Below, in pieces: positions 25,951-35,560 of a stretch of 64,000 bases of DNA; position 1 is the first letter of the stretch, and each line of letters begins with the position of its first letter. The stretch covers positions 248,001-312,000 of the forward strand of contig JALCMW010000001.1 in NCBI GenBank assembly GCA_022648685.1, in the 5' to 3' direction. A program made the translations under genes and the position numbers. The DNA is from Bacteroidales bacterium (GTDB lineage Bacteria; Bacteroidota; Bacteroidia; Bacteroidales; UBA932). The notes beneath the pieces were generated by a model. It was not told where the DNA came from, made no database searches, and was given only the letters and a program-made list of their open reading frames with translations.

Positions 25951-28900
25951 ATGAATGAAAAAAAAAGAATGCTTTCAAGGGTAAAGCATGCCTTTCCGTT
26001 ATGTCTTCTCGTATTGCTTTTATGTACCGCGACTGAAGCATCTGCACAAAAAAAGGCGGTGAGCGGAACCGTCTATGATGAAAACGGCGTAGAAATGATA
26101 GGCGTAGCCGTTTACGACGCCGAAAATCTCAAAAGCGGAGTAATAACCGACAACGATGGGAAGTATACAATTTCCGTCGGTCCGGACTGTAAGGCTGTGA
26201 CAGTATCCTGCATGGGATATATCACAGAGATCGTTCCGCTGGAAAAAGCTGGCAGGATAGAGCTCAGAATAGACAATCAGTCCATTCAGGAAACCGTGGT
26301 CACGGGTATCTTCACAAGGAAAAAAGACAGTTTCACCGGAGCCGTACAAACCATTTCTTCGGAAGATCTGAAAAGAGTGGGCAATGCGAATGTAATCCAG
26401 TCGCTCAAAAATCTGGATCCGTCGTTGATGGTAATGGCCAATCTGGAACAAGGTTCGAATCCCAACACAATGGCTACGCTGCAGCTGCGCGGAGCCTCCA
26501 CACTGGTAAGTGAAACCACTTCTTTGAAAAGTGACTTTCTAGACGATGCAAATACTCCTCTGTTTGTCCTGGACGGATTCGAAACGAATCTCGAAAAAAT
26601 CCAGGATATGGATATGAACCGGATTCAAAGCATAACGATACTCAAGGATGCCTCGGCAAAAGCCATTTACGGTTCCAAAGGGGCCAATGGTGTTATAGTA
26701 ATAGAAACTAAAGCACTTACCAATGAAAGGACAAGGGTTACCTATACCGGAAGCATGACTTTCGAAGCCCCTGATCTGACGAGCTACAATTTGTGCAATG
26801 CCCGGCAGAAACTTGAAATCGAAAGACGTGAAGGCTATTATGAGAACCTAGTAAGTGACAGCGAATCTCTGGCAGCTTCATTGCAATTGTACAATGACAG
26901 GCTCAAGACTGCATTAGAAGGTGAAAGCACCTATTGGCTTTCAAAGCCGTTGAGGATGGGAATAGGAAACAAACATTCCATAGGAATAGAGTTAGGGGAC
27001 AAAAATCTGAAATCATATTCCTCTTTTTCATACAACAATGTCCAGGGAACTATGAAGGGATCTTACCGTAAAGTCTTTTCCGGGGATATGAATCTGTCTT
27101 ACAGAAAAGACAAATGGCTCTTCAGAGACATAATGAGCATATCCTACATGAATAGCGAGGATTCACCTTACGGGTCTTTCGACGAATACACGACACTGAA
27201 TCCATATTATTCGCCATATGACAGTGACGGGAACATAAAGAAAATCCTGTATTCCGGATACTATACATACAACGGCAAAAGCATCTCGCTTGGCAATTAT
27301 GTTGTAAATCCGATGTACAACGCAACAATAGGTACGAAATCGGAAAGTAATTATCTTGATTTCACTAATAACTTCTATGCCCAATATCAACTACTCCCGT
27401 CGACGAAAATCGTAGCCAGATTCGGCATAGATACGGAACGTACATATTCGGAAGAATTCGAACCGGCAGACCATACCGACTATGCCAACGTTGAATCCGG
27501 CAGCGACGACTACCTGTCAAGAGGAAAGTATGACGCCACGCATGGAAGCTACACGACGTTTTCCGGAGATGTGTCGGCACAATTCAACCATACTTTCAAT
27601 AAATTGCATGATGTTTTCGCTACAGCCCAATATAATATCTCGCAAACGAAATATGATGAAGTCGAGAATTATACCGAAGGATTTCCGAACAGCAATATGA
27701 CCAGCATAACTTATGCCCGTCAATATGCCACCGATAAAACCCCTACAGGGTCCGACGGCCTCAACCGGAATCTGGGAGTGCTGCTTACGGGCGGCTACAG
27801 TTATGACAACAGGTACATGGCAGATGCTACTATAAAAGAAAGCGCTTCATCAGTATTCGGTACGGATAACCGATGGGGGACATTTTGGAGCCTGGGACTT
27901 GCATGGAATCTCCATAATGAACAATTCCTTAAAAGCAAGGGTTGGATCAAAGAATTGAAAATCAGAAGTTCTGTCGGGACTTCGGGCAATCAGAGTTACA
28001 CAACCAACACCTCACTTCCTGTTTATACATACTATAATTCAAAGTACTATAACAATTTCACCGGAGCCATTCTGGATAATATGGAAAATGAGAATCTCGG
28101 CTGGGAAGCAAAAATGGACTATGACCTTGGAATAGATTTCCGTACGGAAAGGCTCAATTCAACCATAGACTTCTACATATCCGATACCAAGAATATGGTC
28201 TTTTCCCGAGGAATTCTTCCGTCTACCGGTTTCGATTCCGTAAGCGACAATCTGGGGAAAGTAAGGAACAAAGGTGTTGAAATAAGCGTAAGCTACACGG
28301 TATATCAATCCGGAAGTTCATATGTTAGCGTTTTAGGCAAAGTTGCATACAATGACAACAAGATATTGAAAATCTCCGACGCCCTTCGCAACTATAACAA
28401 GCAGCAGCAGGAATCGGCGAGCAAGACACTTACCACAAGCCCGATAGTACAATATTACGATGGCATGCCGATGAATTCCATCTGGGCTGTAAGATCTCTG
28501 GGAATAGATCCGGTAAGCGGCAATGAAATATTCCTCGACAAAGACGGGAATATGACAGATGAATGGAGTGCCGGAGATCTGGTGAACTGCGGTTCTTCCG
28601 ATCCCAGATTCAACGGTAATTTCGGATTCAACGGCGAGATAAAAGGCTTCGGGGCCAGTGTCATTTTCACTTTTTACGGAGGAGGAAAACTCTACAATAC
28701 CACATTGTTGAATAAAGTCGAAAATACGGAAATAGAAAACAATGTGGACAAAAGGATTTTCGACGGCAGATGGTATTATTCCGGACAGGTGGCAAAGTAT
28801 CGCGACGGCAGCGGAACGGTTAATGCATACGGATACTCATCCTCTATGACAAAAGCAACTACCAGATTCGTACAAAGGAATAACGTAATGAGCATCTCTT

Positions 28901-29076
28901 CCGTCTCCTTTTATTATGAATTCCCTATGGAACTGGTCAGGAAGCTGAAAATGGAAAGATTGCGTGCGACCCTGTACGCAAATGATCTGGCTACATTCTC
29001 GTCGATAGACATAGAAAGAGGAACGTCCTATCCCTATGCCAAGTCTTTTTCAATTTCCCTTACGGCCACATTCTAA
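25951..29076 (+). CDS. SusC/RagA-family TonB-dependent outer-membrane transporter
   Basis: A 1041-residue TonB-linked transporter. A signal peptide (about 10-34) precedes a carboxypeptidase-regulatory-like domain (AVSGTVYDENGVEMIGVAVYD onwards), then the plug domain with TVVTGIFTRKKDSFTGAVQTI and SITILKDASAKAIYGSKGANG, and a 22-strand barrel ending in SISLTATF. The frame is open 16 codons upstream, but the ATG at 25951 precedes the signal peptide. With SusD 11 bp downstream it imports polymers or oligomers across the outer membrane. The genes that follow suggest peptide or protein cargo rather than glycan. This plug lacks the usual SLQGRVAGV wording, reading QSLKNLDPSLMVM instead. Confidence 0.93.
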   Translation: MNEKKRMLSRVKHAFPLCLLVLLLCTATEASAQKKAVSGTVYDENGVEMIGVAVYDAENLKSGVITDNDGKYTISVGPDCKAVTVSCMGYITEIVPLEKAGRIELRIDNQSIQETVVTGIFTRKKDSFTGAVQTISSEDLKRVGNANVIQSLKNLDPSLMVMANLEQGSNPNTMATLQLRGASTLVSETTSLKSDFLDDANTPLFVLDGFETNLEKIQDMDMNRIQSITILKDASAKAIYGSKGANGVIVIETKALTNERTRVTYTGSMTFEAPDLTSYNLCNARQKLEIERREGYYENLVSDSESLAASLQLYNDRLKTALEGESTYWLSKPLRMGIGNKHSIGIELGDKNLKSYSSFSYNNVQGTMKGSYRKVFSGDMNLSYRKDKWLFRDIMSISYMNSEDSPYGSFDEYTTLNPYYSPYDSDGNIKKILYSGYYTYNGKSISLGNYVVNPMYNATIGTKSESNYLDFTNNFYAQYQLLPSTKIVARFGIDTERTYSEEFEPADHTDYANVESGSDDYLSRGKYDATHGSYTTFSGDVSAQFNHTFNKLHDVFATAQYNISQTKYDEVENYTEGFPNSNMTSITYARQYATDKTPTGSDGLNRNLGVLLTGGYSYDNRYMADATIKESASSVFGTDNRWGTFWSLGLAWNLHNEQFLKSKGWIKELKIRSSVGTSGNQSYTTNTSLPVYTYYNSKYYNNFTGAILDNMENENLGWEAKMDYDLGIDFRTERLNSTIDFYISDTKNMVFSRGILPSTGFDSVSDNLGKVRNKGVEISVSYTVYQSGSSYVSVLGKVAYNDNKILKISDALRNYNKQQQESASKTLTTSPIVQYYDGMPMNSIWAVRSLGIDPVSGNEIFLDKDGNMTDEWSAGDLVNCGSSDPRFNGNFGFNGEIKGFGASVIFTFYGGGKLYNTTLLNKVENTEIENNVDKRIFDGRWYYSGQVAKYRDGSGTVNAYGYSSSMTKATTRFVQRNNVMSISSVSFYYEFPMELVRKLKMERLRATLYANDLATFSSIDIERGTSYPYAKSFSISLTATF

Positions 29077-29087
29077 AGAAAACAGAT

Positions 29088-30584
29088 ATGAAAAAGTTAT
29101 ATATATTGATAGCAATAGCAGTAACGGCGATATCTTCGTCTTCATGCGAAAAATGGCTTGAAGCAACTTCATCCACGCAAATCTCCGCGGAGAAGCTTTT
29201 TTCCACTAGAAGCGGTTTCCATGAAGCTCTTTCAGGCGTATACATAGACATGGGATCGGAAAACTGCTACGGGAAAGATTATACATGGTTTGTAAACGAT
29301 CTGGCATGCTATCCTTATGTCATTCAAAGCGATGCAACCTATTCCATTTGGCAAAGCCATCTTTATGAAGGGCCATCTGCAACTTTGACAATCAAATACA
29401 TGTGGAAAGGAGGCTATAACGTAATAGCCAATGTGAACAAGATACTTCAGGAATTGGACGAGCACAGGGATATAATAACCGACGATACGGAATACAATCT
29501 GATGAAAGGCGAATTGCTTGCCATCCGGGCTTATCTGCATTTCGACATCATGAGAATGTTCGGTCTGGACAACTGGAACGGAGACAATGCGGATAAGCTA
29601 ACCGTCCCTTACGTAACAAAATACGATAAGGAACCTACGAAACAGAAAAGCTATTCCGAAACTGCGGCTATGCTGCTTGACGATATCAATACTTCACTGG
29701 AATGTCTGAAAGAAGACCCGGTAACCGGAAACGAACCTTCAACTTTCGAAAACGAGATGAATACCGACGGATTCTGGAGCAACCGGACAAAACATCTGAA
29801 CTATTATGCCGTGGAAGCGCTTGCCGCCAGAGTATATCTTTGGGAAAAAGATTATTCCAAAGCAAAAAAAATGGCCCGGAATGTCATCGACAGCACATTA
29901 ATCAACGGAACGGTTTCGTGGGTGGACGCACAAGCACAAGTTAACAAGACCAATAACGATTACAGGGATTGGACATTCTCACAGGAGCAAATTTTCTCGT
30001 TGGAGGTTACAGGTCTCTATTCGATAGTTTCTGATAATTTATTCACATCTACATCTACAATAAAAGTCGCTTCGAACATAGTATCGGATTTATTCCCTGT
30101 CATAGATTCCACAGGCGCGGTTTCAGGCGCCGAGGATATAAGAGGACCGGCGATGGCTCTCAAATACACATCAAACGGCTACATACCATACAAACTATAC
30201 GGATCATCTTCCTATGCGATAGCATACCGCAACAGGATGCCGATGATAAGGATCTCCGAGATGTATTACATACTGGCCGAAGCAGCATGTCATGATAAAG
30301 ACTACCCCGCTTTCGTCGACGCCATCAATGAAGTAAGGTCCCACAGAGGAATCACAGATAAATATACGGTTTCCCGTTTCACCAATATTAAGGATTGTCA
30401 AAGGGAACTCACAAATGAGTATGAAAGAGAATTCATAAATGAAGGGCAATTGTTCTATTTCATAAAAAGGACATACGGCGATTACGGAATGCCGGAAAAT
30501 ATAACGGTAAACGCTACTCCTGACAACCTTATTTACCCGTATCCGGAAAGTGAAACAACCTATGGACATATACAGGAGAAATAA
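29088..30584 (+). CDS. SusD/RagB-family surface nutrient-binding lipoprotein
   Basis: A 498-residue lipoprotein (signal ending ISSSSCEKW) and partner lid of the preceding SusC. The N-terminal helical region shows the SusD-like segment KGELLAIRAYLHFDIMRMFG, typical of TPR-like SusD helices. The C terminus has the RagB-like EYEREFINEGQLFYFIKR motif. The stop codon is directly followed by the next ATG, so the operon is tightly packed. Confidence 0.92.
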   Translation: MKKLYILIAIAVTAISSSSCEKWLEATSSTQISAEKLFSTRSGFHEALSGVYIDMGSENCYGKDYTWFVNDLACYPYVIQSDATYSIWQSHLYEGPSATLTIKYMWKGGYNVIANVNKILQELDEHRDIITDDTEYNLMKGELLAIRAYLHFDIMRMFGLDNWNGDNADKLTVPYVTKYDKEPTKQKSYSETAAMLLDDINTSLECLKEDPVTGNEPSTFENEMNTDGFWSNRTKHLNYYAVEALAARVYLWEKDYSKAKKMARNVIDSTLINGTVSWVDAQAQVNKTNNDYRDWTFSQEQIFSLEVTGLYSIVSDNLFTSTSTIKVASNIVSDLFPVIDSTGAVSGAEDIRGPAMALKYTSNGYIPYKLYGSSSYAIAYRNRMPMIRISEMYYILAEAACHDKDYPAFVDAINEVRSHRGITDKYTVSRFTNIKDCQRELTNEYEREFINEGQLFYFIKRTYGDYGMPENITVNATPDNLIYPYPESETTYGHIQEK

Positions 30585-31385
30585 ATGATGAAAAAATATA
30601 TATTATCTATAATCTTCGTCTGTGCAGTAACAGCACTCTCATCTTGCGGCAAGGATCCCATAGATACTTATCATGTAAAGAACTCGGCTGTGGTATTCAA
30701 GGCCAAATCAAACAGTTTTTCTTTAAAAGGGATGACGGCCGATTCGGCAATCGTGAAAATCCCTGTAACGCTGGTGGGACCGGCAACAGACTATGTCAGG
30801 CAGATAGGACTTGAAATAAGCGACTCAACTGCAGTTGAAGGCACAGATTACTCCGTCTTGAGTTCACAGATCGATTCCGGAGCTCTCGGAGGGAATATAG
30901 TAATCAAGATAAACAAATTGAAAGACGGAGTCGGAAGTCTCTGCTCTACTTTCAAGATCGTTCCGAATGAATATTTCAGGGAAGGATATCCGTCATATTC
31001 AAAATCGTTGATTTCATGGTCTGAAATTTATGTAAGGCCTACTTTGAATGTATGGCATTATTGGTATTTGATTTTCAGCAACGGATACAGCCAGAATCTG
31101 CACAAGCTAATCATAGAAGAATTGGGAGAAGAGGTCGAACATTACACCATGAAGAAAGTTTACGCCGAAAGTGACACCTCTCTGATATACAAGCTTCCGA
31201 CGTGGTGGTATTCCGCTTCGCGCCAGTTAAGGGATGCTGTTGAGGAACACGACAAAGCTAATCCGGGCAATCCGTATATGCACAGTTCCGATTATGAGAA
31301 ATATGATAGTTATGTGCAAGCGGTAGGAGAAGGCACCAAACCCGAAACGATACCTACCATACTTGAAACATTGAATGTATTTTGA
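30585..31385 (+). CDS. DUF4843 lipoprotein
   Basis: A 266-residue lipoprotein (lipobox TALSSCGKD). The DUF4843 pattern is visible: early SVVF-like AVVFKAKSN, a Calx-beta-like stretch DSTAVEGTDYSV and the C-terminal LNVWHYWYLIFSNGYSQNLHKLIIEELG. This family repeatedly occurs beside SusCD pairs with PKD-like and zinc metalloprotease genes; its function is unknown. Two consecutive ATG codons exist (30585, 30588). It overlaps the following gene by four bases. Confidence 0.82.
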   Translation: MMKKYILSIIFVCAVTALSSCGKDPIDTYHVKNSAVVFKAKSNSFSLKGMTADSAIVKIPVTLVGPATDYVRQIGLEISDSTAVEGTDYSVLSSQIDSGALGGNIVIKINKLKDGVGSLCSTFKIVPNEYFREGYPSYSKSLISWSEIYVRPTLNVWHYWYLIFSNGYSQNLHKLIIEELGEEVEHYTMKKVYAESDTSLIYKLPTWWYSASRQLRDAVEEHDKANPGNPYMHSSDYEKYDSYVQAVGEGTKPETIPTILETLNVF

Positions 31386-32938
31386 ACGAAATGAATAAAA
31401 GAATATATATAATATGTGCCCTGGCACTGATTACTATCGGGATCTCTTCTTGTTACAAAGATAAAAGCACGGAAGCGGCCATGTCTGTTCCCGATATAGA
31501 AGTAACAGGTGTGGATTCCGTGATGGAAACCACTTACGGTGACGAAATAGCCATCAAACCTGAAGTATCCCAGGAAGGAAGGACGGAAGACGACTTCGAA
31601 TACCTTTGGGAAATCGATCTCAATCCGGGAAAGGAGAAAGAAAGGATCGAATTGGGAACCGACCCGGAACTTTCCTATAAGGTTTCCAATACTCCTTCAG
31701 ATACGCCATATACCCTCTCACTGAAAGTCACTGATAAACAAACCGGACTTGCAAGAATAGTGATCAGCAAAATTTATGTCAGCAATTCTTTGGGAGAAGG
31801 ACTGCTGGTCGCTTATACCAGGGACAGGGGGCAGACATCGGAATTGGATCTTGTTTCAAGCAATGTGCTGACATACGGCTATACGGCATCCGGTCCAAAA
31901 TACACAAGGGAAATATATTCATTGGCAAATGGGGCTCCTGTGAAAGGAAGGATCAATGCCATGTCGGAAATAGTCGACTCCGACAACGAAGCCCTTAATG
32001 AAAATAAAACCATTATCGGGACAGACAACCATATAATAGCTCTGGATCCGCTGACATTTAAAGAAAAAGCATCTGACGGCGAGTTGTTCAATAATTCAAA
32101 GGAGGCAGTGTTCAATACTACCGCCGTATTCAATTTCGCAGCTTATGTAACGGGAGCTATAATAAACGGAAATATGTATGCCATCGTCTGCATTATAGAC
32201 AAAACATACAGCAAGCTGACTTTCACACAGGTACCGGAAGACATATTCACCCCATGCGACATAGCATATGCAAAACTTGATCAGGGAAAACTTGTGGTAT
32301 TCAATAAGAACGATGGGAAATTCTATTATATCCCCGGATGGCAGGCCATGAGCGGAGCTTTCTCGGAAGTTGCAAACAGCTTCGACTTCAACTTGAAAGG
32401 AGCTACATCGATAATGGGTGGCTGTTCCAAAAATTCCTGCCCGGCTTTTCTGATAAAGGATGCCTCAGGAGCCTACCATATCTGCATAATGGATTTATCC
32501 GGAAATTCACCTGTACTCACCCATTATACTCTGGATGGGGAGGGGCTTGGCGATCTGGTCAGTGTGGCTTTTTGCGACAATGCGGATTTGATGTATTACG
32601 CTACGCCCACAAAAATTTACAGCGTCATTCTTTCCGGAGGAAAAGCAACAACACAAACGCTGTCATGGACACCGGATTCTTCCGATGAAAAGATCACCGG
32701 CATAATGCAATACTGTCAGGGTTGGTACGGAACGCATCAATATGGTCTTTCAGACTACGATTTTCCTTTGAAATACAATCGTCTCCAGCTAATGATAACA
32801 ACATACAACGAAAAAACCGGTGAAGGCAAGATATATCTGCGGCCGTTCAACGTAAGTACGGGCCTTTTTACATACAAAGACAACGGAACATTAAGCGGAT
32901 TCGGAGAAATAACGGCTATAACATCAACACTGAAATAA
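31382..32938 (+). CDS. PKD-like family lipoprotein
   Basis: A 518-residue lipoprotein (ALALITIGISSCYKD). The N-terminal part holds PKD-like beta-sandwich domains (about 40-135, with YLWEIDLNP and YTLSLKVTDKQTG). The remainder is beta-rich and propeller-like. It is probably a surface binding protein of the SusCD complex, by position. The family is known from similar loci; ligand unknown. Two starts are possible (31382 and 31391); the first overlaps DUF4843 by four bases. Confidence 0.8.
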   Translation: MNEMNKRIYIICALALITIGISSCYKDKSTEAAMSVPDIEVTGVDSVMETTYGDEIAIKPEVSQEGRTEDDFEYLWEIDLNPGKEKERIELGTDPELSYKVSNTPSDTPYTLSLKVTDKQTGLARIVISKIYVSNSLGEGLLVAYTRDRGQTSELDLVSSNVLTYGYTASGPKYTREIYSLANGAPVKGRINAMSEIVDSDNEALNENKTIIGTDNHIIALDPLTFKEKASDGELFNNSKEAVFNTTAVFNFAAYVTGAIINGNMYAIVCIIDKTYSKLTFTQVPEDIFTPCDIAYAKLDQGKLVVFNKNDGKFYYIPGWQAMSGAFSEVANSFDFNLKGATSIMGGCSKNSCPAFLIKDASGAYHICIMDLSGNSPVLTHYTLDGEGLGDLVSVAFCDNADLMYYATPTKIYSVILSGGKATTQTLSWTPDSSDEKITGIMQYCQGWYGTHQYGLSDYDFPLKYNRLQLMITTYNEKTGEGKIYLRPFNVSTGLFTYKDNGTLSGFGEITAITSTLK

Positions 32939-32948
32939 TCAAGATAAA

Positions 32949-35546
32949 ATGAACTTTAAAAAAATCATCCTGGCATCTGTACTCATTACCGCTATGGTAT
33001 GCCCCGCTCCTGCAAATGGAAATACCATCTGGCCTTTCAAGAAAAAGCAGAAAACAGAACAGAAAGATACAGCGGCTACAAAAAAATCCAAATACGAAAA
33101 ACTTTTCGAGAAGGAAAAGAAAGTTGCCAAAGGTTTCATCACAGTACATTTGAAAGACGGTAAAGTATATTTCGAAATCGCCGATTCCCTGTTGGGACGT
33201 GAAATGGTGATGGGCTCCACAATAAAGTCGATAAGCGACAATGCCAATGGAATAGTAGGCTCCAAAGACGAATTGATACATTTCACATTCACAAAATCTG
33301 ACAGCACGATCCAGATGCGCCAACTGACATCGGATTATATCACTGACGATTCGAACATAGAAAAAGCGCTGTCGAGAAGCACTATCGGTGCCGTACTCCG
33401 CAATATGAAAATCAAAGCCTACGGTCCGGACAGCTCTTATGTATTCGATGTCACTGACATTTTCCTGTCAGATGATAAAAAGATGAGTCCGTTTCTGGAC
33501 AATTCATTATATTCCTCTTACTCAAGAGATGACTCGTTCAAAAAGGATTTGTCATTCATTGTAGATGCAAAAGCATTCGAAGACAACATTTCTGTCACGT
33601 CAAGCCTTTCATACTCATACACTTTAAAGTCACGCACGTCAGGGAAGAAATTGCTGAAAGACCAGCCGTTCACAGCCCAACTGACAAGATCGATACTTCT
33701 TCTTCCCAAAAAGATCTATCATCCGAGAATGGCGGATCCGAGAATAGGATATTTCTTCACCGAAAGGGATCTTTTCAGCAGCCAGCAGGAATCTTCAAAA
33801 CCGGTGTTTTTCGCAAACAGATGGAGACTGGAACCATCCGACACGGCCGCATACCGTCAGGGAAAACTCGTGGAACCTGTAAAGCCAATCGTGTATTACA
33901 TAGATAGCAACTTTCCTGAATGGTGGAAACCTTATGTGCGCAAAGCCGTAGGAGAATGGAATCAGGTTTTCGAGGAAATAGGATTCAAAAACGCCATAGT
34001 GGTCAAGGATTTCCCTACCGACGATCCTTCTTTCGATCCGGACAATATAAAATACAATTGCGTAAGATACGCACCTATCGGCATTGCCAATTCAATGGGA
34101 CCGTCATGGGTGGATCCGCGCAGCGGTGAGATAATCAACGCTTCAGTATATATCTATCATGATGTAATTAAACTGCTTACAACATGGATTTTCGTCCAGA
34201 CGTCACAGGCGGATCCGGATGTACGTACCTGCAATATCCCGAAAGCAATACTCGGAGACGCCCTGGAATACGTAGTCAGACATGAGCTTGGACATACTCT
34301 CGGGCTAATGCATAATATGAGCGCATCATCCGTAATTCCGGTAGATTCTTTAAGAAGCCCTTCATTCACAGAAAAATACGGAACGACAACATCCATAATG
34401 GATTATGCGCGATTCAACTACGTCGCACAACCGGGTGACAAGGAAAGAGGGGTGAAGCTCACTCCCCCGACATTCGGGACTTATGACAAATGGGCAATAC
34501 GCTGGGGCTATACTCCGGTTTTCGATGCCGGGTCTTTCAAAAAAGAGACTGAGATCACTAAAGGCTGGATTACCGACTCACTGAAAAAAGCTCCTTTCTA
34601 CAGATACGGAAAGCAACAGCTTTATTCCATTTTCTTCGATCCGAGATGCCAGAATGAAGATCTGGGCAACGATGTAATGAAAGCTTCGGAATACGGAATA
34701 AAAAATCTCAAATACATAATGTCCAATTACATGAATTGGATAAACGACAAGGACGATCCCGAATATAAATTCCGCACCCAGATTTTCATGGGGATCCTAA
34801 ACCAGTATCTGAGATACATACAACATCTCATGGCAAATGTCGGCGGTCTCTGCAAAAATGAAGTAATCGCAGGAGATAGCACAAAAAGGTACATGAACAT
34901 TCCCGGAGCCAAACAAAAGGCAATAATGGAATATGTCATGCAGCAATACAAGGATCTGGAATGGATGGACGACAAAGCCGTACTGTCAAAACTTCCGATC
35001 ATCGGGAAGCCTTCTTTTGCAGTACGGAATGCAATGCAATCTATTATGATGACAGCTCCATACTATGCCAGCCTTTCAGACGGAGTAGCAACAAAAGAAT
35101 ACAGCTATGAGCAATGTCTTGACGACATATTCGATTTCGTTTGGACTCCGACAAAACGGGGAAGACGGTTATCTGCCGGACAAAGGGAATTGCAAACTGA
35201 TTTCGTGAATAATTACATGTCGATGGGCTCTTTCAAGAAACCCGGAGATAGCGACAAACTGGCCGCGACCGAACTGGAAGCACTGGAAGACGGTGATTTC
35301 AACGAAGAAAGTTTCGAAAGCGGAGACAATGCCTTGTCTGCAGGACTATTGAAATACAGTCCGGTAAGCGGCTTCGAATGGCTGCCGAGGTATGTAATGA
35401 ATTCAGGGGAAATGAGCAAGGGAAGCATCTACGGCATCCTCAGAAGAGCTTATGACTTGATGAAAGCACACAAGAACACTGCATCCGCCGAAGATAAGGC
35501 TCATTACGAATTGTTGATGAAGACGATAGAATATAGCGTCAAATAA
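32949..35546 (+). CDS. Zinc-dependent metalloprotease (DUF5117/DUF5118 family)
   Basis: The 865-residue protein carries a signal peptide, an N-terminal DUF5118/DUF5117-type region (about 45-310) and a metzincin-like catalytic domain. The active site HELGHTLGLMH lies at residues 445-455: His445, His449 and His455 as zinc ligands, Glu446 as base. It is followed by a candidate Met-turn SIMDYARF (Met in SIMD). The C-terminal part (about 620-860) is helical. Predicted to be periplasmic or surface exposed and to cleave proteins or peptides delivered to the SusCD pair. The next gene is a paralogue with this site destroyed. Confidence 0.92.
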   Translation: MNFKKIILASVLITAMVCPAPANGNTIWPFKKKQKTEQKDTAATKKSKYEKLFEKEKKVAKGFITVHLKDGKVYFEIADSLLGREMVMGSTIKSISDNANGIVGSKDELIHFTFTKSDSTIQMRQLTSDYITDDSNIEKALSRSTIGAVLRNMKIKAYGPDSSYVFDVTDIFLSDDKKMSPFLDNSLYSSYSRDDSFKKDLSFIVDAKAFEDNISVTSSLSYSYTLKSRTSGKKLLKDQPFTAQLTRSILLLPKKIYHPRMADPRIGYFFTERDLFSSQQESSKPVFFANRWRLEPSDTAAYRQGKLVEPVKPIVYYIDSNFPEWWKPYVRKAVGEWNQVFEEIGFKNAIVVKDFPTDDPSFDPDNIKYNCVRYAPIGIANSMGPSWVDPRSGEIINASVYIYHDVIKLLTTWIFVQTSQADPDVRTCNIPKAILGDALEYVVRHELGHTLGLMHNMSASSVIPVDSLRSPSFTEKYGTTTSIMDYARFNYVAQPGDKERGVKLTPPTFGTYDKWAIRWGYTPVFDAGSFKKETEITKGWITDSLKKAPFYRYGKQQLYSIFFDPRCQNEDLGNDVMKASEYGIKNLKYIMSNYMNWINDKDDPEYKFRTQIFMGILNQYLRYIQHLMANVGGLCKNEVIAGDSTKRYMNIPGAKQKAIMEYVMQQYKDLEWMDDKAVLSKLPIIGKPSFAVRNAMQSIMMTAPYYASLSDGVATKEYSYEQCLDDIFDFVWTPTKRGRRLSAGQRELQTDFVNNYMSMGSFKKPGDSDKLAATELEALEDGDFNEESFESGDNALSAGLLKYSPVSGFEWLPRYVMNSGEMSKGSIYGILRRAYDLMKAHKNTASAEDKAHYELLMKTIEYSVK

Positions 35547-35560
35547 GAGGAGACAGTCAC